Origin: Diplolepis rosae
Taxonomy: Eukaryota > Arthropoda > Insecta > Hymenoptera > Diplolepididae
Length of the DNA stretch: 64,000 nucleotides
Reading direction: 5' to 3'
NCBI GenBank assembly: GCA_030998225.1
Contig: JAPYXD010000741.1
Coordinates: forward strand, 496,001-560,000
Shown here: positions 55,205 through 64,000 of the stretch, piece by piece
How the letters are laid out: every line of letters starts with the position of its first letter
How positions within the stretch are numbered: position 1 is the stretch's first letter
Translations under genes and position numbers: made by a program
Notes under the pieces: generated by a model
Seen by the model: the letters and a program-made list of their open reading frames with translations, nothing else
Databases searched by the model: none
Told to the model about the DNA's origin: nothing

Positions 55205-56647
55205 CAAAATGATATTAATAATGACAATAATAATAACAATGACCCTTGGTTTATTAATTGCACGGTTACTTTGATTCCTGATTTAGTTACAGATATTATC
55301 AGATTGGGTGAAAAATTTAGTTCGTCCTTCTTGTCTAGTAAAAAACAGCATGTATTCCAAATTAAAAAGGACGTAGAATCTAATATTGATAACATTCCAG
55401 AAGTTAATGACAGAGACCAACTAAGACATAGTGTAGTTAATATCGCTTCGAACTATCTAAAAGAGAAGTCACATATTACTGAAATTGACAGAATAATAGC
55501 AAATAATATTAAAGAAACTAATATGTTCATAAAAAGTAATAGAGACCTATTTTTTACCAGAGCTGATAAGGGTAATATTACTGTTATAATGAAAAAAGAT
55601 GAATATAATAAGAAAGTATTTGAATTAATAGATGATAAAAAAACTTATAAAGAAATTGAAAATAACCCAGAACAATATTTAAGAAAAGACACATTCAAAA
55701 TTTTAGACAAATGGAGAACAAAAGGTCTTTCAGGAAATTTACGTAGAAAAGACATTTTGAACGATAGTACGAACATAGCCAGATTTTATGTTCTTCCTAA
55801 GATACATAAAAACAACTATCCATTAAGACCTATGGTATCTTTAATCAACTCTCCTACAATTTATTTGGCAAAATTTCTTAATAATATTTTAACAAAAGCA
55901 CTTCCAAAACCATTATCTTCAATTAAGAACTCACAAAATTTAATTGATATTCTCTCAAATGTAACCTTTCTAGAAAATCACATTATGATATCTCTTGATG
56001 TCACTTCACTTTTTACCAATGTACCTACAGAGTTGGTTCTCAAAGGTATAGATAAGAGATGGCCACTTCTTACAAAAGTTACAAAACTACCAATTGATGA
56101 ATTAAAAAAAGGGATTAACTTTTTAATGGATTCAACATATTTTAAATTTGATAATAAATATTATAAACAGATTTTTGGAACTCCAATGGGATCACCTATC
56201 TCTCCTATTATTGCAGATATAGTAATGCAAGATTTAGAAGAAGAAATTATTAAAAAACTAGATTTCACTGTCCCTCTATATTATGGATATGTAGATGACA
56301 CAATTCTCTTCATACCAAAAGATAAAATAAATAATATAGTAGACGAATTTAACGAATACCACGAAAGATTAAAATTCACTTTTGAAATAGAAAACAACAA
56401 CTCAATTCCCTTTCTTAATATACTAATTGTCAGAAATAATGATAACACAATATTCACTAATTGGTACAGAAAAAATACTTTTTCAGGCAGATTTCTTAAT
56501 TCTTTTTCAAATCATCCGATACAAAATAAAATGAACATAATAGAAAATCTGGTAGATTCGGCCATATTACTTTCCAATAAAATTAATCATGTTGACAATT
56601 TGAATATTATCAAAGAATATTTGATTCTGAATAATTATCCGACTTAA
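55205..56647 (+). CDS. Penelope-like reverse transcriptase
   Basis: The frame from about 55205 encodes an Asn-rich start, PDLVTDIIRLGEKF, FFTRADKGNITVIMKKDEY, FYVLPKIHKNNYPLRPMVS, SLDVTSLFTNVP, GTPMGSPISPIIADIVM, GYVDDTILFIP and NWYRKNTFSGRFLNSFSNHP. This is the full RT of a Penelope-like element; all catalytic Asp residues are present. The first about 15 codons of the 495-codon open frame (55160-55204) come from the R1-like neighbour and are not native. The frame ends TAA at 56645-56647, before the connection to GIY-YIG, which lies in another frame. The stretch upstream of the ADKGN block that begins the protein in the full-length copy at 62853 is absent. Confidence 0.9.
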   Translation, partial: QNDINNDNNNNNDPWFINCTVTLIPDLVTDIIRLGEKFSSSFLSSKKQHVFQIKKDVESNIDNIPEVNDRDQLRHSVVNIASNYLKEKSHITEIDRIIANNIKETNMFIKSNRDLFFTRADKGNITVIMKKDEYNKKVFELIDDKKTYKEIENNPEQYLRKDTFKILDKWRTKGLSGNLRRKDILNDSTNIARFYVLPKIHKNNYPLRPMVSLINSPTIYLAKFLNNILTKALPKPLSSIKNSQNLIDILSNVTFLENHIMISLDVTSLFTNVPTELVLKGIDKRWPLLTKVTKLPIDELKKGINFLMDSTYFKFDNKYYKQIFGTPMGSPISPIIADIVMQDLEEEIIKKLDFTVPLYYGYVDDTILFIPKDKINNIVDEFNEYHERLKFTFEIENNNSIPFLNILIVRNNDNTIFTNWYRKNTFSGRFLNSFSNHPIQNKMNIIENLVDSAILLSNKINHVDNLNIIKEYLILNNYPT

Positions 56648-56732
56648 TTTATAGACAAATATACTAGGAAAAGAACAATAGGAATTTACAATAAAAATAA
56701 AAATAATATTACTTTGAACAAAACAAATCCAG

Positions 56733-57286
56733 TTGCAGAACCAAAAAATAATAATATCGATTCCCTTTTATGGAAAAATTGCAGAAAATGTAAAAAGAAT
56801 AATTGCTAAACAAAATATTCATATAATATTCAGAGTTGACTCTAAGCTAAACAAAATTATAAAATTAGGTAAAAATGCATTGGAAAAGAGTGAGATGAGT
56901 AATGTTGTTTATAAATTAGAATTTATATCCTGTGACAAGAGTTATGTAGGACAAACAAAAAGACTTCTTAACATGAGAAGAGAAGAACATAAGAATAACT
57001 TTAAGTTATAAAATAAGAAATATCATAATGTTATAACAAAACACAGAACTGAAAATAGAGGAGAGGATGAAGTACCACATGATTTTGATTGGAACAACAT
57101 ACAGATATTACATAAAGAAAACAACTTATATAAACGTTTATTTGCAGAAATGATTTATATTAAGAAAGACAAAGGTAATAGTCTAAACAAAATTACCGAT
57201 ACTGATTCTTATAGTAACGCATATAATGTAATTATTGATTTTCCAAAATTAAAATTAAAATATATATCAAAAGAAATTTACAAATG
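56733..57286 (+). pseudogene. GIY-YIG endonuclease region, copy A
   Basis: Starts IPFYGKIAENVKRIIAK, then VYKLEFISCDKSYVGQTKR and REEHKNNFKL up to TAA at 57009-57011. The same frame continues past the stop with HDFDWNNIQILHKENN, KRLFAEMIYIKKDKG and NKITDTDSYSNAYN, the remaining conserved GIY-YIG part, to a stop at 57284-57286. So one in-frame stop divides the domain; it is shared with copy B. The frame is +1 relative to the RT. Confidence 0.8.
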
Positions 57287-57511
57287 ATTAGATAGATTAC
57301 AAGTTTAAATTTTCATTTTATAAGAAACTAATTTCATTATATTATGGTATGTGAAATATTCTTATTATAATTAAAAATTTGACTTTCGTTAGTTTAGTTT
57401 TATAAAAAGAACATGAGGACTGATTATTAATATTAATTTAATCTAATTTATTTATTATAAAAAAAATTTTTAACTATAAATATACATATATTCTTCTTTT
57501 TTAAAAAAAAG

Positions 57512-57549
57512 CTCCTGAAGATGAAGTAGTTTGACTTCGAAACGTCGAG
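57512..57549 (+). ncRNA. Hammerhead-ribozyme-like motif with full core
   Basis: CTC (stem I), CTGAAGA (57515-57521), a bulged T, GAAGT/ACTTC (stem II, five pairs, loop AGTTTG), GAAA (57539-57542), CGTC with cleavage predicted after C57546, then GAG (stem I). Every conserved core base of a hammerhead is present. Stem III is only two pairs, as in the minimal hammerheads reported in Penelope-like elements, which tend to act as dimers. Confidence 0.6.
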
Positions 57550-57630
57550 TATTGTAACAAGATTCGTTTCATTAATTAAAATTTCATCCACTGACATATG
57601 TTTTCTGATTGTCCGAAGACGTTGTTTCCA

Positions 57631-59270
57631 GACGGAGAGACTTTTTGTAGTAAACTATGTAAAAAATCACAGTACATTTTACTATTTTGAGGTAGCAAAG
57701 TAGGGAAAATAGGGAACTTTTGTAATTATTAGCTCTTTGAGTAGTAATTTCCAGAATTACTAAATTGATAATAATAAAATCTAAAAATATTGCATTTATT
57801 TCAAAAAAGATTTTAAATATGTGTGGTTATAAAAAATAATGTGGTTGTAAATAAGTGGTTCATCGCAGACACTTACTAAGTCAGATAGGATAAAATTCAA
57901 AACTTATTACATATATATCTATAGAAGGTTGCAGTGTTTATAAGAACATTTTCACTACTAGAGATCTCAGTAGCCACCTATTGAGAAAATAACGTACTAA
58001 ATTCAAATTCGAAATAAGAATCACAAGAATACAAACTACAAAACGTCAATAAAACATAAATAAAACGTCGCATATCCGATCGATCTGCAACATTTTGGAG
58101 ATTCAAAAAACGCCAATCAAAGTTTTAGAATTAAAAACTCAAATCTCAACAAAATTAATATCAGTTTGACAATTTGATAGTAAATGCCGAAATACCTTGA
58201 AAGGTAAAAATTATTTTTTGTCTACTCTTTGTAATCTGTAAGTATTAATTTAGTTTACTCACCTATGAGTTAAAAAGTCATCATCACAATGAAAATGAAT
58301 TGTATAATACAACATATTTAGAAATTTGTCATTCATTTCTTTAAGTGATAGCATTAATCACTGCTGAGGATACACTATTAGAACAGTGGAAATTTCTGGA
58401 GAATCACGGTTATGAAAAGTAAAATATTTTAATAACAAATAAAAAAAACATAAAGATTTTTTAATTAATTAAGATCTGTGACAAAACAAACTGACTTTTG
58501 AAAATGCGCCATCAGAAACAATTCCTTTGGTGATAAAACGTCCAGAATCCAAATTTTGATAAGGTAGATTCTGCAATAAATTTATATATACGCAAAAAAG
58601 ACAAATTAATCATTTCTGGTTTAAATTATATTCCATTCAGTTTTGAATTTGATTCAACAACATTTTTAAAAATACAAAAAGTCTGTTTTTGTGAAGACCA
58701 TTTTTTGAAGAACTTATATACACATTTCGAAAGTAAATTATAATTTGGCGATTATTTTCTTTTGCCTAGATGGATTGGTAATTTTTTCTACGTCGCTTAC
58801 CTCGTATTCTCCAGGAAGCTGTAACTCGTCGTTTATCATTACGCTGCATAAATTCAAAAACAATCAGAATTTTCCCAAATTAAAGATGACTTAAGCGTGA
58901 AAATTATTGTTTTGAAAACTTCTGCTTTTAAATTAGAACAAATTTTTCTGCCATATAAATTTTATACTACTACTAATACAATATATTTCTCTTTTTATAA
59001 CTAAGCAAGATTGTATTTTGCGAGTTCAACCTAAAATTGTTCATTATATTTATTTCACTTATTTACCATTTAAAAACAAATTCATAAATAGAAGATCATA
59101 TTCCCATTATAAAAATTTAATATTACTGCTAACAGAAAAATTTCTCTCTTTGTTTTGAATGGAAATCGTATTCAGCAATCCTAACTTAAAACTTATCATT
59201 ATTTTCGTTTCCATCATTTCTAATAATAAAAAGCTACAATATATATTTAATTATACATTTGAAATACTTA
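57631..59270. other. No gene recognised
   Basis: AT-rich. A short open stretch near 58735-58850 on the minus strand ends near a GGTAAGCG donor-like sequence but is too short to call. Confidence 0.4.
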
Positions 59271-59651
59271 CACTCAGAAAAATGATTTGATTGAATCAAA
59301 GAAAATGAATTGTTTGAACGACTTTCTTTGATTTAAAGAAATGATTTGTTCAAATGAAATAAAATTTGTTTGATTCAAACAAAATATCTTTGAACCAAAT
59401 AAATATGTGTTTGAGTCAAATTAATTTTTCTTTAAAAGAAAGAAATTAATACATTGATATATGGTCAAAGATATAATTTGTTTGATTTAAGGCAAAAATT
59501 TATTTGATCCGAACAAATATTTATTTAGTCCGAAGATATTTTATTTGAATCAAACAAATTTTGTTTCATTGAAGCAAAACATTTCTTTACATCAAAGAAA
59601 GTGTTTCAAAAAAATAATTTCTTTGATTCAATTAAATATTTTTTCTGAGTG
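59271..59651. mobile_element. 381-bp palindromic MITE, TA-flanked
   Basis: CACTCAGAAAAATGATTTGA and its complement (ending TTTCTGAGTG at 59651), TA on both sides. The arms are rich in TTTGATTCAAA-type blocks, so almost the whole element can fold. Non-coding. TA flanks fit Tc1/mariner mobilisation. Confidence 0.85.
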
Positions 59652-59793
59652 TACGCTCTTTCAGTTTCCAAATGATCATATGTGAGCACAAAATCAATTA
59701 TTACTTGCAACCTGTAATAATTCAACATGAAATACCGGCAATTGTCGGGAAGCAAAACATGCGTTGACATCCGTAAATATACAAAAATACGAA

Positions 59794-60155
59794 TTTGAAC
59801 ATTAAAGTGAATGGCCTTTCCGGTTTTGTAAAGTTGTTTTATTTTGAAAGTACGTCAACGTTTCGACCGATTTTTCGTTCCTTATCAAGACTATAAAAAG
59901 GAAATACAAAATCAATATATATAAAAAATTTTAAAAAAATTATGAATATAATAAAAAGATAATATTTATATAATAAAAAGATTTTGTTTTTTCAATATAA
60001 AATATAAAATTAAGAGAAGATAAAAGAGAAAAAGAATAATAATAATAATAAACATACCGTGGATGACATATTTGGTATTTTACTTCCATTCATATTGTTT
60101 GATGATTGGTTAAATTTTTATAAAAAATTAAATTTCAAAAAATCCAAGTTTAAAA
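59794..60155 (-). repeat. Penelope pseudo-LTR (downstream copy)
   Basis: Matches 62921-63283 with few differences (for example CGTTCC against CGGTCC in the hammerhead stem). It includes a run of AATAATAATAATAAACATACC. From 60156 to 60525 lies the 3' untranslated part without features. Confidence 0.9.
59854..59891 (-). ncRNA. Degenerate hammerhead-like motif
   Basis: Minus strand: GTC, TTGATAA in place of CTGANGA, stem II with one mismatch, GAAA, CGTT, GAC. Spacing as in the other copies, but two essential core bases (C3 and G8) are changed, so it is likely inactive. Confidence 0.4.
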
Positions 60156-60525
60156 GCATAAAATTATATTGTAAAATTACCATCATAGCATATTAGTTGC
60201 TATGAGAGTTCGTTAAATTTAAGAGATAAATTTTGAATTAAATTATGTAAAGAAATTTTTTGAAATATTAGTTACTTACAAGCAGCTTCCATCATTTATA
60301 CGTTATTGTTACATTTTTTAAAAATTTTCTACTACACAAAACTTTGGAAGTAAAATGTCTCCACAATTGTTCATTTGGCTATCGTAGCGTTGTTGATGTT
60401 ATGGTGCGTTCTCAAGAGAATTAATATGTAATATATCGGCTATTGGTAACATTCAATGGTAATTTTTGAAATTTATGAAATTATACAATTAAAAAGATTA
60501 GAAAAGATTAGAGAAAGTAGAAAAG

Positions 60526-62853
60526 TTATTTTATGGATTTTATTATATTATTATAAATGGCACTTAGATTTTCAATATCTGTTTTGTAATTAATAGAAAA
60601 ATTTTCTTTTTGAATATAGATCATTTCTAAAATTAATCGTTTTTTTAAAATATTTTCTGTATCTAAAATTTTAGTATTTTTAAAATCAAAGGAATGTTTG
60701 TAAGAAGTAGCATGTTCTGCAAGTGCAGTTTTGTTATCTTTATTTTTAACAGATCTAGCATGTTCTAGTAATCTATTGTGTAAGAATCTGCAAGTTTGTC
60801 CAATATATTTTTTGTTGCATTGAATACAGTTAATTTCATAAATGACATTATATTTAAATTTTTTTTGTGTTCTATCTTTAATTGTTGGAAATAATTTTTT
60901 TTGTAAAGAGTTTTCTATTGTAAAGACAATTTGAAGTTTAGTTTTTTTAAAGATTCTGCATAGCTGTTCTTGAAAATTTTGAATATATGGAAAAGTTATG
61001 ACTTTTCTACTTTCTCTGTGATCTATATTATAAATTTCACATACTTGATTTGTTTTATGTTGAATTGTTATTAATTTTTTATAACGTTCGAAAATTTTTT
61101 CATTTAAAAGATCTAGTGGATAGCCATTTTTTAGTAATGTAGATCGCACACAATTTAAATTATTTATATGAAAATCTTTATCTGATAAGAGTATTGCTCT
61201 ATCAGTAAGTGAGTAGATAACGCCAATTTTATATGTTAAACAGTGGTTAGAGAAAAAATTGATATATCGACCTAACCAAATTGGTTTTTTGTACCAATTA
61301 GTTTTAGTTTTATCATCAATAACTTGGATATTTACATCCAAAAAATTGATACTATTATTTATCGATTTTTCTAAAGTGAATTTTAGTTTTTTATCTATGG
61401 AATTAAATCTGCATAAAATATCTTCTACTTTGTTTTCTGGTAGACAAATTAAAGTGTCATCTACATATCTGTGATAAAATATAATATCATAAGGTAATTT
61501 TTTTAAAATTTTTTTCTCTAACACTTCCATGACAACGTTTGCAGCAGTGGCTGATAGAGGCGATCCCATTGGTAAACCAAAAATTTGTTTATAAAATTCA
61601 TTGTTATAAGTACAGTATGATGATTCTAAACAAAATTGTAAAATATTATCGAAATGTGTTTGTTTGAGAAAAGTATTGGTTTTTATTTGATTCCATCTTA
61701 ATTTAACTGATTTTCTAATAAGATTCCAAGAAATATTAGTGTTTAGATAGGTTGTATAAAGGTGAACCAATGAAGGAAGTGATAGGTCTTAGTGGACAGT
61801 TGGTTTTATGGATTTTTGGTAAACCATAGAATTTGGGTGCAATATTGGTGCTACAATGAAGAAATTTGTAAAGTTTTTCATCAATAATATTTTTATCTTT
61901 TAGTTCATTTAAAGTTATAGTTAAAGTATTGTTTATTTCATTAGTTGGATCTTTTTTTAGTTTAATGTATGTAGATGGATTATTGAGAAGATCGTAAATT
62001 TTTGAGTTGTAATCATTTTTGTTCATTAGAATAGATTTATTACTTTTGTCTGCATTTGTTAAGATAATGTCTGTATTATTTTTTAAAAAAAATGTTGTTT
62101 CATAAATATCTTTTTGTAAGAAAATATTTTTATTAATATTACTACTTTCATTATATAGCCAATTTTGAACCCAATATGGTAATTCATTTCTTATGTAGTT
62201 TCTATTGTCATAGGGAATGTTATGAATATTATATTCTAAATTTGTAATAATTTTAGCAATAGAAAAAGTTTTTTTATTGTAATTAAAAGCAAACTTACCA
62301 CCGAGACTAAGAATATCTGCAACGTTGTCAGGGATTTGTTTATTTGACAAGTTTATAAACCAATTGTTTTTGTCTAACTAATTTTGTAATTTGAGCAATT
62401 TTTAGATTTTCCAATTTATTTGTAATATTGTTGTGTAGTTTCTTTGTATACTTTTCAATAGTAGTTTGATTTTTTGTTTTTAAATTGTTATAAAAATCAT
62501 TTGAAGCTTGGTTTATAATTTTCATTTTGTAGTAGTAGATATCCTTGCTGATTTGTTTAATTTCTTGTGAAATGTCAGTTATTTCAAAATTTAGAATTTT
62601 TTTTACCAAAAAGTCTTGTCGAGTTCTCAATCTCCTCACAAACATGTTTCGAAAAAAATCTGATATTTATGTATGTTTGATTTAAAATATGATTAGGCAA
62701 AATGTTGTGCGATCTACATTCCAATAAAAATTTTCTCTGTATCTCTCTTTTGTTTAAATTGCTGGTAAATTGTTTATATAGTTTGATGTCTTTAACTAGT
62801 TGTGGATTGTATTCATTTCGTAGATTGTCGTAGAATCCTTGTATGTTCTCCAT
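60526..62853 (-). pseudogene. Penelope-like RT with GIY-YIG endonuclease
   Basis: In order on the minus strand: N-terminal helical part with FLLECRSHNILPNHIL (62853-62584), helical linker (62645-62340), ADKSNKSILMNKNDYNSKIY and FYGLPKIHKTNCPLRPITS (62350-61736), then a 414-codon frame (61770-60526) with YKQIFGLPMGSPLSATAAN, RYVDDTLICLP, NWYKKPIWLGRYINFFSNH, and GIY-YIG block YEINCIQCNKKYIGQTCRFL, R-x3-EHA, HSFDFKNTKILD and LEMIYIQKENFSIN. RT and nuclease are fused in one frame here, unlike copies A and B. The catalytic YVDD is intact. Frameshifts near 62600, 62345 and 61750 prevent one continuous protein. The SLDVTSLFTN block is absent or shifted at the last junction. Confidence 0.9.
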
Positions 62854-62920
62854 GTTTCGATGTAATAAAGGTTTTAGGCCTGATAATTAGTTTGTAGATA
62901 TGTTGTTACCGGTATTATAA

Positions 62921-63283
62921 TTTGAACATTAAAGTGAATGGCCTTTCCGGTTTTGTAAAGTTGTTTTATTTTGAAAGTACGTCAACGTTTCGACCGATTT
63001 TTCGGTCCTTATCAAGACTATAAAAAGGAAATACAAAATGAATATATATATAAATTTTTTAAAAAATTATGAATATAATAAAAAGATAATATTTATATTA
63101 TAAAAAGATTTTGTTTTTTCAATATAAAATATAAAATTAAGAGAAGATAAAAGAGAAAAAGAATAATAATAATAATAAACATACCGTGGATGACATATTT
63201 GGTATTTTACTTCCATTCATATTGTTTGATAATTGGTTAAATTTGTATAAAAAATTAAATTTCAAAAAATCCAAGTTTAAAAG
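62921..63283 (-). repeat. Penelope pseudo-LTR (upstream copy, truncated)
   Basis: Direct repeat of 59794-60155. Interrupted at 63283, directly after AAGTTTAAAAG, by TGTCACGTCC of the next element. Confidence 0.9.
62981..63018 (-). ncRNA. Degenerate hammerhead-like motif, upstream pseudo-LTR
   Basis: Minus strand: GTC, TTGATAA, bulged G, GACCG/CGGTC (five perfect pairs), GAAA, CGTT, GAC. Stem I GTC/GAC pairs. Core positions C3 and G8 are altered as in the other pseudo-LTR. Confidence 0.42.
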
Positions 63284-64000
63284 TGTCACGTCCCGCGACG
63301 CATTCGAATGTACTATAGGCATAGGCTAGGTCTAGAGAGAAATCTGGGGATATTACTAAAAGAGAGAGAAAACCACCTATTGAAAAGAGAGGTATAACTA
63401 CGTCACACGCAGCGGGAGACTGCGCAACGCGTGACGTCACCAAAAAATATAATATAAAAAGGACACACCGCCAAGGGAAAACTAGTCTTGTGAGCAGTAT
63501 TTAAGTGCGGGATTTTCTAAAAAACTAAAAGGGATTCTCAGCGTGAGACAATTATACCGTGCAGTTTGACAGTGTAAAGACCCGAGAGTCATAAATTTAC
63601 CGTGGTCCGTTTTTCAATCCTTGAAAGGATCTTAGACTCAGTGCCAAAAAGAGTGAATAGTTGTTGTGTCCTTGTCACACCTGTGGATATTCACTCCTTC
63701 GCAGTCACACCTGTGGGAATCGCATCGCAGTCATACCTGTGAGGAACATTTAAAGAAACAAAGGGAAATCATAAAGATACCGAACTCTTCTCTCTCTCTC
63801 TATATATATATGTATATATATTCTGTCTCTTTCCAACCAACCAGCCTGTGCCTCCAATTATAAATCAATTGTATCGACAATCTAATATTTTCAATTTATA
63901 ATTATTTTAATAAATTCAATTATTATTATTTGATAATCATTGTGTCTTTTCATTGACTTATCCTCATCCCTAAGCGAGGATCATTCGATCCTAACTTATA
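63284..64000 (+). repeat. LTR of another gypsy-like element (continues beyond window)
   Basis: Begins TGTCACGTCCCGCGAC. The complete gypsy copy's LTR, read on its coding strand, begins TGTCACGTCCTGTGAC, so the two share the terminal motif and this one is probably in plus orientation. ATATAATATAAAAAGG near 63445 could be a TATA region and AATAAA lies near 63910. GTCACACCTGTG recurs at 63674, 63704 and (as GTCATACCTGTG) 63730. The far end is not seen, so LTR status rests on the shared tip and on its sharp interruption of the pseudo-LTR. Confidence 0.6.

Larger units (their letters stand above)
55204..57630 (+). mobile_element. Penelope-like element, copy A
   Basis: RT and GIY-YIG regions on the plus strand, followed by a terminal segment with a hammerhead-like motif. 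It is joined directly to the 5' end of the R1-like element, with no upstream Penelope terminal repeat. The 3' part is the mirror of copy B, except for a deletion of about 290 bp near 57318 between TTTTCATTTTATAA and GAAACTAATT. Confidence 0.9.
59794..63283 (-). mobile_element. Full-length Penelope-like element with pseudo-LTRs
   Basis: Direct repeats of at least 360 bp (59794-60155 and 62921-63283) flank an RT/GIY-YIG coding region on the minus strand. Both begin TTTGAACATTAAAGTGAATG on the plus strand. The upstream pseudo-LTR is cut at 63283 by the LTR that follows, while the other copy continues past AAGTTTAAAAG. Each pseudo-LTR has a hammerhead-like motif. The coding region has at least three frameshifts. 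Confidence 0.92.

Noticed and set aside
58735..58850. Possible exon with a GGTAAGCG donor
   Set aside because: Too short, donor-like sequence lies inside the open stretch, and no partner exon was found.

Overview
The window looks like nuclear DNA of an insect, and it consists almost entirely of transposable elements. It is AT-rich. It holds metazoan element classes (Ty3/gypsy, Penelope, an R1-like non-LTR element, hAT, mariner, many MITEs), GT-AG exon borders, and a primer site matching tRNA-Gly. A hymenopteran is my guess, with low confidence. No complete host gene was found; two short exon candidates (23151-23285 and 43128-43367) are the best non-mobile coding sequence.

Layout. Positions 1-317 and 17638-20527 form one large inverted-repeat (foldback) element. 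It is split by a complete Ty3/gypsy retrotransposon on the minus strand (316-17633) with 985/983-bp LTRs and a CTTA target duplication. That element has, in its own order, a tRNA-Gly primer site, a small pre-gag ORF, gag, protease, RT/RNase H, integrase and a long 3' region. Its gag is split by a TTA-flanked DNA transposon (11582-14249) carrying an uncharacterised cysteine-rich protein. From 17.6 to 24 kb lie degenerate repeats, small palindromes and a THAP-like exon. From 24190 to 32707 is an 8.5-kb palindrome with a hAT transposase gene in its loop, broken by two stop codons.

From 32.7 to 49 kb the density falls: a tandem duplication, a gypsy fragment, a CAGTACC-rich minisatellite, a mariner copy inside a non-LTR fragment, a Penelope fragment, a stray Penelope terminal segment, several MITEs, and a 2.26-kb palindrome with a tRNA-like sequence in its loop. 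From 50.0 to 57.6 kb two Penelope-like elements lie in inverted orientation around a GC-rich R1-like non-LTR element. From 59.8 to 63.3 kb is a full-length Penelope-like element with direct pseudo-LTRs. The window ends in another LTR (from 63284) that interrupts one pseudo-LTR.

Main points of interest. (1) Five hammerhead-ribozyme-like motifs sit in Penelope terminal sequences, all with one layout; the copy at 57512-57549 has the whole conserved core. (2) The inverted Penelope pair shares inactivating lesions, which suggests DNA-level duplication. (3) A hairpin with a compensatory base-pair change lies beside the gypsy polypurine tract and its diverged duplicate. (4) An uncharacterised arthropod protein family rides on a transposon whose ends are crowded with AGGTCA half-sites. 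All functional statements are read by eye; no search or folding was run.
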